From NCBI RefSeq assembly GCF_000236805.1, contig NZ_AGFX01000021.1, positions 62,001 to 126,000 on the forward strand: a stretch of 64,000 nt of DNA. Reading direction: 5' to 3'. The position numbers and the translations under genes were made by a program. Under the pieces are notes generated by a model that saw nothing but the letters and a program-made list of their open reading frames with translations, made no database searches and had not been told where the DNA came from. This DNA is from Paenibacillus peoriae KCTC 3763. GTDB taxonomy: Bacteria > Bacillota > Bacilli > Paenibacillales > Paenibacillaceae. Positions 1 to 8,380 of the stretch are shown piece by piece; position 1 is the stretch's first letter, and the number at the start of each line of letters is the position of its first letter.

Positions 1-1
1 G

Positions 2-694
2 ATCCCGCCGATGACGGATGTGCTGGATATCGTGAAACCGTTGCTCAAGCAGGACGGAGTCAATCTGGAAATTGTCGTGCTGTCGGACAATATCCAACCC
101 AACAACGCCTTGGCAAGCCACGAAGTGGATGCCAACTTCTTCCAACACGCCCCTTACATGCAACAATATAATGAAAGCAATAAAGCCGATCTGGTAGCAG
201 TGAAGCCGATTTACAACGCCATCTATGGCGCGTACTCCAAAAAATACAAGAATATTAAAGACCTGCCCGAAGGTGCAACCATTGCTATTGCCAATGACCC
301 GGCTAATACCGGACGTTCTTTAGTTATGATGGAGCAAAACGGTCTGATCAAGCTTAAAGAAGGTGTAGGCTATAATGCTACACAGGCTGATATTATTGAG
401 AACAAGAAAAAGTTTGTGTTTAAAGAAGTGGATCTGTTGATGCTGGCGCGGTCACTGGATGATGTGGACTTGGCTGCCATGTACCCTGCCTATGCCAAGC
501 CGCTGGGTCTGACGCCGAAGAAGGACGCGCTGATTACAGAAAAGGATGATGGTCACTTCGCTATTAATCTGGTAGCACGCAAGGATAACGTGGATTCCGA
601 TGCGATTCAAAAGCTGGCAAAACGTATGACCGGACCAGAGGTCCGCAAATTTTTTGAGGATAATTTCAAGGAAAGCGTTGTTCCTGCATTTTAA
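2..694 (+). CDS. metQ: Methionine ABC transporter substrate-binding lipoprotein (NlpA/MetQ family), 5' end missing
   Basis: The reading frame is already open at the left edge, so the start, signal peptide and lipobox lie outside the window. The visible 230 residues have the NlpA/MetQ fold signatures: a region with SHEVDANFFQHAPYM, the ligand-pocket segment IANDPANTGRSL, and the C-terminal run ending in a short VVPAF tail. In this family the lipoprotein delivers D/L-methionine to a MetN-MetI transporter at the membrane; those genes would be expected just upstream. A long hairpin followed by a T-run closes the unit about 40 bases downstream. The family is confident; methionine as ligand is inferred from the family, and related lipoproteins can bind other small amino acids. 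Confidence 0.9.
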   Translation: MPPMTDVLDIVKPLLKQDGVNLEIVVLSDNIQPNNALASHEVDANFFQHAPYMQQYNESNKADLVAVKPIYNAIYGAYSKKYKNIKDLPEGATIAIANDPANTGRSLVMMEQNGLIKLKEGVGYNATQADIIENKKKFVFKEVDLLMLARSLDDVDLAAMYPAYAKPLGLTPKKDALITEKDDGHFAINLVARKDNVDSDAIQKLAKRMTGPEVRKFFEDNFKESVVPAF

Positions 695-731
695 AAAATA
701 AGTATTGTGAAACATCGTTTATAGGGAAATG

Positions 732-797
732 AGACCTGTATAAGGTAATGAAGTCTGTGCGAGCAGATGAAATTACTGGTGCAGGTCTTTTTCTTTT
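732..797 (+). terminator. Rho-independent terminator after metQ
   Basis: A long imperfect hairpin has outer arms AGACCTG and CAGGTCT, inner arms GGTAAT/ATTACT and GTCTG/CAGAT, and is followed directly by a T-rich run. It closes the methionine transporter unit. Confidence 0.75.
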
Positions 798-936
798 CTA
801 ACCTTTATATGGATATTTTTTAGTGAAAACAGGGTATAAAGTCTTAGTTTTTAAGATTTCAGCGTACGATACTGCTATGAATTTTGGTCATTAAGGGTGA
901 TGGAGTAATGCTTGTGAGCATATTAAAATAAATATA

Positions 937-950
937 CGAACAAACATTCG
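937..950. promoter_or_regulatory. Possible LexA/DinR-like box upstream of the DUF4132 unit
   Basis: CGAACAAACATTCG has a perfect CGAAC half-site and a 4/5 match (ATTCG) in the second half. The Gram-positive SOS box is CGAAC-N4-GTTCG. It also forms part of a wider inverted repeat (AACAAACATT at 939-948 against AATGTTTGTA at 979-988), which could instead be the site of an unknown regulator. It lies about 100 bases before the start at 1051, in an otherwise empty 350-base gap. The assignment is tentative because the right half-site has a mismatch. Confidence 0.3.
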
Positions 951-1050
951 TTTTCATTTTGATTTCGTTTTCGTTAACAATGTTTGTATATAGGTAAAAG
1001 ATTCAGCTGACAACGGATCAAAAGTGGAAGTAAGAAGGAAGGAGAACGTT

Positions 1051-1470
1051 ATGAAGCTGGTTGTAACTGTAAAAAGTTTGGGGAAACGCAAGCCAGCACT
1101 CGCACGACAAGAGATGGAGCTGAGTCCTGTTCCACAAACATTACGAGAATTGATTACCGCAACGGTTGCCCTGAATATCCAAAGACTGCGGGAAAAGCAG
1201 GATAGCGTAGCGCTGATTCCTTTCCTCACAGGAGAGGAAATTCAGGTGCAAGGCGAGACAGGCAAGGTCGGATTTGGTTCCATTTATAATGATGCTATAC
1301 CTGATATTAAGGATGCTGTAGACACGGCGATGCAGGCTTTTGAAGATGGTTTATACAGGGTTTTTGTACGTGACGAGGAAGCTACTGAGCTGGATGTTCC
1401 TTTGTTGCTGGAGGATGGAGACGAAATCGTATTTATACGGTTTACAATGCTGGCCGGAGGCCTATGGTAG
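1051..1470 (+). CDS. Small protein with ThiS/MoaD-like C-terminus, partner of the DUF4132 gene
   Basis: This protein of 139 residues has no family I can name. The ATG at 1051 was chosen because a good AAGGAGAACG site precedes it; an in-frame GTG lies at 1024 but would put that site inside the gene. The C-terminus has an acidic LEDGDEIVFIR stretch followed by TMLAGGLW, so a Gly-Gly pair (residues 136-137) sits two residues from the end. This pattern resembles the last strand and diglycine tail of the sulfur-carrier and ubiquitin-like beta-grasp proteins ThiS and MoaD, which end in GG. The protein is longer than ThiS or MoaD (65-90 residues), so it would need an N-terminal extension. It ends 15 bases before the giant gene and is surely co-transcribed with it. 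The beta-grasp reading is inference from a short motif. Confidence 0.75.
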   Translation: MKLVVTVKSLGKRKPALARQEMELSPVPQTLRELITATVALNIQRLREKQDSVALIPFLTGEEIQVQGETGKVGFGSIYNDAIPDIKDAVDTAMQAFEDGLYRVFVRDEEATELDVPLLLEDGDEIVFIRFTMLAGGLW

Positions 1471-1485
1471 AGGGGGAAATGAAAT

Positions 1486-4400
1486 ATGCAGCAGGAGAAA
1501 AGTGAGCAAGAATATTTCACCATACTAAGGGAGCGCGCGGCGCAACTGGATGGACAACAACAGGAGTTGGCGCAGTATGTTGTAGAACTGGGTCAGCTTC
1601 ATTACATATACGAGAATGAGAAGCCTTTTAATGAATGTCAGCGAATATTGAAAGCACAGGCAGCAGAAAGCGGAGAACCGCTGTTCAAGCCATTGGCAGA
1701 GGTGTTGCGTCGGCTGATTGGGCAAACAGCAGGTGATGTGTTCGCACATCTTACGGAGCATGTGACTGAATATCCGTACAGCACAGGGTATGAGCGCAAA
1801 CCGTTTCGCACTTCGGATATCACGGCTCATACTTCTCGGATTTATAAAAGAATGGTGCAGTTAATCCGAATGGACTGGATCGGCTTCTCCATGATGGATT
1901 ATTTAACGAGAAAGGATTATGAACAAGGCAGGGATTACCGGATTCAGGAGACGATTAGTGATTGGATAGCCTATGAGCTGGATAACGGCAATTCACAGGT
2001 GCTTGAGGCGTTAAAAGGTATTATTTATGGCGAAAATCAGGCGGCGTTGCTTACGCGCAATATGATTAAAGGTATGCTCCTGAGTCATCAGGAGGATAAC
2101 TATCACATGATTGGCGAACTGCTGACAGCGGCCAAGCTTCAGGAGGGGCTGCGCCAAAGCATTGTGGAACAAATGGATGAAGGAACCCTAGAGGCTCTTA
2201 TATATCTGTTGAAGTTGATTATAGACCAAGGCTTTATTCGTTACAGCTCAGTAGTCCGGGCGCTTGCGGTATGGACGGGTATGGGATTGGAATCTGCTAA
2301 TCAGCGGGTAGTTCGCCAATTGATCGAGCAGGCGTATGAAGCATTAACCCGTAGCGAATTGCGCCAAGAGTGGTTGACCAGTGCAAATGCTAATGAAGTG
2401 TATATGAGTCTGTGGGCAACGGCGGTACATGAGGAACGTGACTTGTATGGGCAGGTGCGGAAACTCATGGAGCAGGGGGCACCCTACCAGAAAATCGTGG
2501 CACTTTATGTGCTGTCTAACAGTGAGAACAAGGATGTACGTCTTGGAGTTGCCAGAGAGCATTTAAACCAGACGGACCCGGAGCTTCAATATTGGATACT
2601 GACGAACTATACAGGCAATTATTTTTATGAATGGGTAGAAGGCGGGACGGTCGCGGATCGGATCGTTAAAGTGGTGCATACTCCTTTGCTGGATCGTAAA
2701 GAGGAGCGGCGCAAGGATTTTGAGCGACTTCATGACCTGTTTGTACATATGAAAAAAGGGGAGTCTAGCGAGCCCTCCAAGGTGCTTGATTTTGTAAACG
2801 TCTATCATCGCTCGGATGCTCCAATTCAAAAAATGTTGTATCTCGCAGGCTATGATATGGACGCGGCCTGGATTGGGGAAATCATAGCCTTGAAGGATCA
2901 GATTAGCCCTAACCTGCGTGGCGAGCTGTTAAATCATTTTGTACAAAATCCTGATGACAAGGTGCAACGTGATTTTATATTTTCCAGCCTGTCCGACAAA
3001 AGCATGAGTATCCGTGAGTTCGCTGTTGCCAAAGCACGCAAGCTGACGCTGACGGAAGCAGAAATGCAGCAGATGGAGGCTCTATTAAAGCTTAAGACAG
3101 GCTCGCTGCGGCAAAGTGTCATTGGTGTGCTGCTCTCACAGCCGCAAGGGCCTTTGGCTGGCTCACTGGAACGGTTGCTTCGAGCCAAGGCGGAGCTGCA
3201 ACGATTGGGTGGACTGGAAATATTGACGAAGATCTATGCAGACCCTGAATGTGCAGAACAATATGAAAGCCTGCGGGCTTTGGCGGATATCATCCAGCAA
3301 CCGACAGCCAAGGAGGAGCAACTGCTGTCCAAGCTGGGGCAGGATGATACTTATACAGGCGCAAATGGCTTTGGTTTGTACGATCCAAATGCCAGGGAAG
3401 CTTGGCTGGAAGAGAAAGCCGATCTTGGAGATTTTCGATTAGCCGATGTTTTTGTATGCCCCTTGGATAAGCTCAAGCAGTTCTTGAGTGGACTGGATGA
3501 GCTTGTCCACCACCATCGTGATGTGGAATATACTGCGGAATATTATTCGGGATACAAAGATACGTTGCTTATTGGGACGAACCTCCGTCCTCTGCGGCTG
3601 GTTCAAGCCGATGAAGAAGTAGATTCCAGGCTGTCTTTATATCCTCTTTATAAAGAATGGGAGCGTTATTTGCAGGAAAGCGGCATGGAAGCGCGGGAAC
3701 TGCTGGAGCTTGTTTTTTATGACCGGTTGGAGCCGATGGATCAAACGCTGGATCGCTACTATCGGTATTTTTCCTATAACATGGACTATTCAGAACGAAG
3801 CAAGCACAAGCTGCTGGAAGGATGGCGTAAAGACTTCGCCGAGCAAATGTATCCTCTGGATCGGATTAACGAGGTTCAGAAGTGGATGGCAGAGCTGACC
3901 TATTCCGATCAGGTAAGCACACTGATTAATGCTTATTTCATGGATACATCCGGCGAGGAAACATTTGACGTAATCGACCTTGCTTTAAATTCACTCATGC
4001 AGGCCATGCCCAAGGACAGACCTGCTGAGGATATGGGAATGCTTCACCTATTGTCTGGCCCGTGGGTAGGACTGGAGAAGGGGCGGGTCTATGATGGCGA
4101 GTCCTTTAAGCGTTTTTTCCATACCTTTGTGAACTACGCAGAACTGCCAGGAGCGGAAAATCGCTTTTATTCGCCACTGGATCTGGAGGATCATTTCAAG
4201 GCATATGGCAACGGATTGATTGGTGTAGGGGAAGTATATCGGGAACTGCTGGCTGGCAGTGATAGCCGGAGTCATATGAGTTCCTTAACGAATGCCCGTA
4301 ATACATGGATTACCAGTTCGCCAGAATTTGTAGAAATACGGCGTATCGTTATTGATCGGCTGCTGGAGGTTGAATTGCTTCGGGGCGACTTGCCTACTGA

Positions 4401-6453
4401 GGCTACGCCAAAGGTCATGGGCTTGAGCCGGATTGAAGGCATGGATTATTTTATCCGTATTCTGGGAGGTCTTGACAAGGAAACATTCGTCCGAGGTTAT
4501 GTGTACGGCTATGGTGATCGTATTACCAAAAAGGAGTCGTTCAGCCATCTGCTCAAGGCATGTTATCCAAGTGAAGGCGAAGATGCCATGCTGCTCAAGG
4601 AAAAGCTGAAAAACGTTAAAATTACGGATAAACGTCTGCTGGAGGCGGCGATGTATGCCCCGCAGTGGATTGAGATTGTAGCCGATTATCTTGAGTGGAA
4701 AGGGCTTCGCAGTGCGGCATGGTACTTTCATGCACATATCAATGAAGGCTTTTCGGCTGAGAAGGAAACGATTGTAGCCCATTATTCACCGATTGCTCCG
4801 CAGGATTTTAATGACGGTGCCTTCGATATTCACTGGTTTCACGAAGCCTATGAGACGTTGGGCGAAGAACGATTTGAACTGCTGTACGATTGTGCCAAGT
4901 ATATTTCGGCTGGAGCCAATCACCGCCGATCCCAATTGTTTGCGGATGCGACGCTGGGCAAGCTGAAGCTGGACGAAATAAAACAATCCGTGGAAGATAA
5001 GCGGAACAAGGATCATTTGCTGACCTACAGTTTGATTCCACTTGCAGGGTCCCCTGAGCCAGATGTACGGGAACGTTATGACTTTATTCAACGGTTTCTG
5101 GAGCAAAGCAAAAAATTCGGAGCACAGCGGAAGGCCAGTGAGGCTCTGGTCTCGCGGATTGCGCTCGGAAATTTGGCGCGCAATGCAGGTTATGATGACG
5201 TAACCCGGCTCGTATGGGATATGGAAGCACGTAAGCTGGAGGATCTCCAGTCTTATTTTGAGCCACATGCATTGGAAGAGGGTACGACGATACAACTTGT
5301 CATTGATGCAGAAGGGGCAGCAGACATTGAGGTTGTCAGCAAAGAGAAAACGCTGAAGTCTATTCCGGCTCGTTTTAAGAAGGATGAGTATGTTGTTGCC
5401 TTAAAGGAACTTAAAGGAGATTTGGCAGATCAGTATCGCAGAGCCCGTAAGGAACTGGAACGCTCTATGGAATCCGGTACGGCTTTCATGGTGAAGGAAC
5501 TGAAGGGATTATTGGGTAATCCTGTGCTTGCTCCGTTGGTACGGACGCTAGTATTCAAGGCTGGGGATCATCTCGGATATTTCAATGAGGATACGTTGGC
5601 ATTGGCCGCTCCTTCTGCAGAACAGCATACTGTGGGAGAAGAAGACAAGCTGATTATCGCTCATTCGCTTCATTTGTACGAAAGCGGCCGTTGGGGCGAC
5701 TTCCAGAAGGACTTATTCGATCGTCAGATTCGTCAGCCATTCAAGCAGGTGTTCCGTGAACTGTACTTGCCAAACACGGATGAACGTGCAAGCGCAACGA
5801 TTTCCCGCCGATATGCAGGACATCAGGTACAGCCGAATAAAACGGTATCCCTGTTGAAGGGCCGCCAGTGGACGGTCAGCTATGAGGATGGACTCCAAAA
5901 GGTGTATTATGCCGAAAATCTGATTGCGAATCTGTATGCCATGGCAGACTGGTTTTCACCAGCGGATACCGAGGCGCCTACGCTGGAAACGGTGCAATTC
6001 TTTGATCGGACAACGTATAAGAGTGTACCGTTGGAGGAAGTTCCTCCTGTCCTGTTCTCCGAAGTCATGCGGGATGTGGATCTGGTTGTCAGTGTTGCCC
6101 ATGTGGGCGGCGTCGATCCGGAAGCCAGTCTTACGACCATTGAAATGCGCAGCGTCATTGTACAGGAATCATTGCGTTTGCTGAAAATCAGCAATGTACG
6201 CCTGGATGGAAATTATGCACGTGTAGATGGCACGCTTGGTGAATATGCGGTGCATTTGGGAAGTGGTGGTGTCTACAAGCAAGCGAAGGGAGCGCTGCAT
6301 ATCATTCCGGTACATTCCCAGCATCGTGGGCGCATCTTCCTGCCGTTTCTGGATGAGGACCCAAGAACAGCCGAGATATTATCCAAAATCGTGCTGCTGG
6401 CTGAGGATCAGAAGATTAAGGACCCGCAAATTCTTACACAGCTTCAAGCGTAG
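1486..6453 (+). CDS. Giant DUF4132-type protein (1655 residues), function unknown
   Basis: A very large soluble protein without signal peptide or membrane segments. It is mostly helical, rich in Leu/Glu/Arg, with repeated helix-turn-helix stretches in the first 600 residues that look like HEAT/ARM-type solenoid repeats. The last 200 residues are the most family-like: a TVSYEDGLQKVYY segment, a REVMRD-like helix, and the conserved tail containing VHLGSG, IPVHSQHRGRIFLPF and DEDPRTAEI, which I associate with the DUF4132/DUF5724 group (E. coli MolR-like proteins). No biochemical role is established for these proteins. It follows the small GG-ending protein by 15 bases with its own GGGGGAAATG-type site, and nothing else is in the unit. 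The family assignment is moderate; the gene itself is certain. Confidence 0.85.
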   Translation: MQQEKSEQEYFTILRERAAQLDGQQQELAQYVVELGQLHYIYENEKPFNECQRILKAQAAESGEPLFKPLAEVLRRLIGQTAGDVFAHLTEHVTEYPYSTGYERKPFRTSDITAHTSRIYKRMVQLIRMDWIGFSMMDYLTRKDYEQGRDYRIQETISDWIAYELDNGNSQVLEALKGIIYGENQAALLTRNMIKGMLLSHQEDNYHMIGELLTAAKLQEGLRQSIVEQMDEGTLEALIYLLKLIIDQGFIRYSSVVRALAVWTGMGLESANQRVVRQLIEQAYEALTRSELRQEWLTSANANEVYMSLWATAVHEERDLYGQVRKLMEQGAPYQKIVALYVLSNSENKDVRLGVAREHLNQTDPELQYWILTNYTGNYFYEWVEGGTVADRIVKVVHTPLLDRKEERRKDFERLHDLFVHMKKGESSEPSKVLDFVNVYHRSDAPIQKMLYLAGYDMDAAWIGEIIALKDQISPNLRGELLNHFVQNPDDKVQRDFIFSSLSDKSMSIREFAVAKARKLTLTEAEMQQMEALLKLKTGSLRQSVIGVLLSQPQGPLAGSLERLLRAKAELQRLGGLEILTKIYADPECAEQYESLRALADIIQQPTAKEEQLLSKLGQDDTYTGANGFGLYDPNAREAWLEEKADLGDFRLADVFVCPLDKLKQFLSGLDELVHHHRDVEYTAEYYSGYKDTLLIGTNLRPLRLVQADEEVDSRLSLYPLYKEWERYLQESGMEARELLELVFYDRLEPMDQTLDRYYRYFSYNMDYSERSKHKLLEGWRKDFAEQMYPLDRINEVQKWMAELTYSDQVSTLINAYFMDTSGEETFDVIDLALNSLMQAMPKDRPAEDMGMLHLLSGPWVGLEKGRVYDGESFKRFFHTFVNYAELPGAENRFYSPLDLEDHFKAYGNGLIGVGEVYRELLAGSDSRSHMSSLTNARNTWITSSPEFVEIRRIVIDRLLEVELLRGDLPTEATPKVMGLSRIEGMDYFIRILGGLDKETFVRGYVYGYGDRITKKESFSHLLKACYPSEGEDAMLLKEKLKNVKITDKRLLEAAMYAPQWIEIVADYLEWKGLRSAAWYFHAHINEGFSAEKETIVAHYSPIAPQDFNDGAFDIHWFHEAYETLGEERFELLYDCAKYISAGANHRRSQLFADATLGKLKLDEIKQSVEDKRNKDHLLTYSLIPLAGSPEPDVRERYDFIQRFLEQSKKFGAQRKASEALVSRIALGNLARNAGYDDVTRLVWDMEARKLEDLQSYFEPHALEEGTTIQLVIDAEGAADIEVVSKEKTLKSIPARFKKDEYVVALKELKGDLADQYRRARKELERSMESGTAFMVKELKGLLGNPVLAPLVRTLVFKAGDHLGYFNEDTLALAAPSAEQHTVGEEDKLIIAHSLHLYESGRWGDFQKDLFDRQIRQPFKQVFRELYLPNTDERASATISRRYAGHQVQPNKTVSLLKGRQWTVSYEDGLQKVYYAENLIANLYAMADWFSPADTEAPTLETVQFFDRTTYKSVPLEEVPPVLFSEVMRDVDLVVSVAHVGGVDPEASLTTIEMRSVIVQESLRLLKISNVRLDGNYARVDGTLGEYAVHLGSGGVYKQAKGALHIIPVHSQHRGRIFLPFLDEDPRTAEILSKIVLLAEDQKIKDPQILTQLQA

Positions 6454-6901
6454 GACGTATGAACTCAACTTTCGCTCCTGGAAAATCGTTTCAAATCCTT
6501 GACTGTTTAGGTGGAAACTCAGTTTGGTCCCTATTTACACCCAAACACCCGCTTGTTTGAGATCATGGAAGAGAAATTGGTTTTAAGTCTGGCTGCGGAA
6601 GTTGAGTCATGTAATACTCAGGCATATAGCTCTTGATGAATTGCCGGTTGCCTTTCCCGTTATGAAAGTGGATAAAAAGTTTTATAGATATGCCATTCAA
6701 TAATTGGCCTACACCAAGATGCTTCTGAACGGCCATTCTGACTCAAGACCTGAACTGGTGATCTGCCGTAACCGTCCTGCTGCCGAGCCGCAACAGAAAA
6801 CGCCGTCGAGCAGGAAATCCTTTTGTTTAGGGCAGGCGTTTGCTAGAATGAAGGAGATTGTGAAAGTCAACGTTAAGCATATTGCTGGGAGGGACGCAAA
6901 T
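6454..6901. other. 448-base gap before the oxidoreductase gene
   Basis: No gene is supported here. A pair of 13-base inverted arms (6463-6475 and 6595-6607, one mismatch) lies about 120 bases apart. A weak promoter-like pair, TTGTTT (6823) and TAGAAT (6844), has a spacer of only 15 bases. There is no clear terminator for the preceding giant gene. Confidence 0.4.
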
Positions 6902-7858
6902 ATGAGTAATAAGATTAAATGGGGAATTGTCGGCACGGGATGGATCTCAGATCAGTTTGTTGCGGATTTGGCACATGTTACAAATGGGGAAGCATACGCT
7001 GTTGGATCACGTACTATTGAAAGCGCTACCGAGTTTGCAGCCAAGCATCAAATGGCACAGGCTTACGGAAGCTATGAGGAATTGGTGCAGGATTCCGAGG
7101 TTGATGCTATTTACGTAGGAACTCCTCATCCCTTTCATACAGAAAATGTTCTGACAGCTCTTCGGGCCGGCAAAGCCGTCTTGTGTGAGAAGCCCTTCAC
7201 TGTGAATAGCAAAGAGCTGAAGGAACTGATCGGCTTTGCGCGTGAGCGTAAGTTATTTTTGATGGAAGCCATGTGGACACGTTTTTTACCTCCGATTCGC
7301 CAGGTGCGGGAGTGGATATCTGCGGGACGCATTGGCGAGGTCAAGCTGGTTAAGGCGGAATTTGGTTTTCGTGTAGACTGGAACCCGGAGGGGCGGCTTT
7401 TGAACCCTGAGCTGGGCGGAGGTGCTTTATTAGATACGGGAATTTATCCGGTTTCTTTTGCTTCGATGATCTTCGGCCCTGAACCTGAGCATGTATGGAG
7501 TACCGCCCATATTGGAGAAACGGGTGTTGATGAAACATTTTCCATCCTGCTGGATTACGGTAAAGGACGCACGGCCATGCTTAACGGGGCGGTTCGACTC
7601 GGACTGACGAATGAAGCCTATATTCATGGAACAAAAGGCTATATCCACATTCCGTCCTTCCTGAACAGCAAATCGGCTGCTTTATATGTGGAGGGTGAAG
7701 AGGTGCAGCATTTTCAGGATGACCGTGCTTCTACAGGATACGCTTTTGAAGCAGAAGAAGTGGGGCGCTGCTTGAACGAAGGCTTGCTCGAAAGCTCCAC
7801 GATTTCGTTGGATGAATCACTAGGGATTATGAAGCTGATGGATCAAATTCGCACATAG
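6902..7858 (+). CDS. Gfo/Idh/MocA-family NAD(P)-dependent oxidoreductase
   Basis: This 318-residue protein starts with a Rossmann signature, KWGIVGTGWIS, followed by the family's EKP motif (CEKPFTVN, near residue 95), in which the lysine contacts cofactor and substrate. The second domain contains the GGGALLDTGIYPV segment typical of dihydrodiol dehydrogenase/glucose-fructose oxidoreductase relatives. The ATG at 6902 follows GGGAGGGACG; an upstream in-frame extension lacks the fold and a binding site. It acts in the cytoplasm on a sugar or polyol not specified by sequence. It stands alone, with a clear terminator behind it, so the neighbouring glycosidase gene is only a loose hint to sugar metabolism. 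Confidence 0.88.
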   Translation: MSNKIKWGIVGTGWISDQFVADLAHVTNGEAYAVGSRTIESATEFAAKHQMAQAYGSYEELVQDSEVDAIYVGTPHPFHTENVLTALRAGKAVLCEKPFTVNSKELKELIGFARERKLFLMEAMWTRFLPPIRQVREWISAGRIGEVKLVKAEFGFRVDWNPEGRLLNPELGGGALLDTGIYPVSFASMIFGPEPEHVWSTAHIGETGVDETFSILLDYGKGRTAMLNGAVRLGLTNEAYIHGTKGYIHIPSFLNSKSAALYVEGEEVQHFQDDRASTGYAFEAEEVGRCLNEGLLESSTISLDESLGIMKLMDQIRT

Positions 7859-7901
7859 TGGGGGCTGCGGTATCCGTTTGAATAATCACATCATCATATC
7901 C

Positions 7902-7940
7902 AATCCAGGGACCTTTCAGGTCGCTGGATTTTTTTGTTTT
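7902..7940 (+). terminator. Rho-independent terminator after the Gfo/Idh gene
   Basis: Outer arms AATCCAG/CTGGATT and inner arms GGACCT/AGGTC around a TTC loop are followed by a run of seven Ts. Confidence 0.85.
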
Positions 7941-8126
7941 TATCGTTGCATTCTCATACATAAGGGATTCAAATTTTTGAAATAGCGACTTTGGTCGCAC
8001 GCGATGAACCGGCATGGAAAGATCTCACAGAGTGGGACATATGAATCATTTTTTGTAATTCAATTTAGTTAAAAAAACGTCATTAAAAAGTTACAAAAGT
8101 GTAATTTCGTTGTCGGTTAAATGAAT

Positions 8127-8140
8127 TGTTAGCGCTCTCT
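8127..8140. promoter_or_regulatory. Probable catabolite-responsive element (cre) for the GH3 gene
   Basis: TGTTAGCGCTCTCT matches the CcpA operator consensus TGWAANCGNTNWCA at all but two positions and keeps the AGCGCT core. It lies about 250 bases before the GTG start of the beta-glucosidase, so carbon catabolite repression of that gene is plausible. The rest of the gap from 7941 to 8380 shows no other supported element. Confidence 0.45.
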
Positions 8141-8380
8141 TTCTGAGGAACAGAATGAAGGTCCCAGTGTTTGATTTCCAGAAACTTTCAATGAAATTTT
8201 CGAAAATGTACGGTAGGGTGTTACGTGTCACTTGAGCCATTTCGGTTTTTGCTGACTTGCTTGCTTATCCCGTGGCTCTTGATTCTTGTCGGAGCTCGCA
8301 GGATCAAGAGACTTTGCAAGCCTGTGAAAGTGAATAGGCGCATTCACTTCATGACCAAACATCAAGGAGGAATTACAAAC

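Noticed and set aside
4285-5295. Long antisense frames inside the DUF4132 gene
   Set aside because: No ribosome binding sites and no protein-like features; shadows of the sense codons.
6463-6607. 13-base inverted arms 120 bases apart between the giant gene and the oxidoreductase gene
   Set aside because: One mismatch, no coding capacity for a transposase and no flanking duplication; not enough for a mobile element.
8225-8380. Upstream extension of the GH3 gene in frame
   Set aside because: It lacks a ribosome site and adds a second hydrophobic stretch before a complete signal peptide; GTG 8381 has a strong site.
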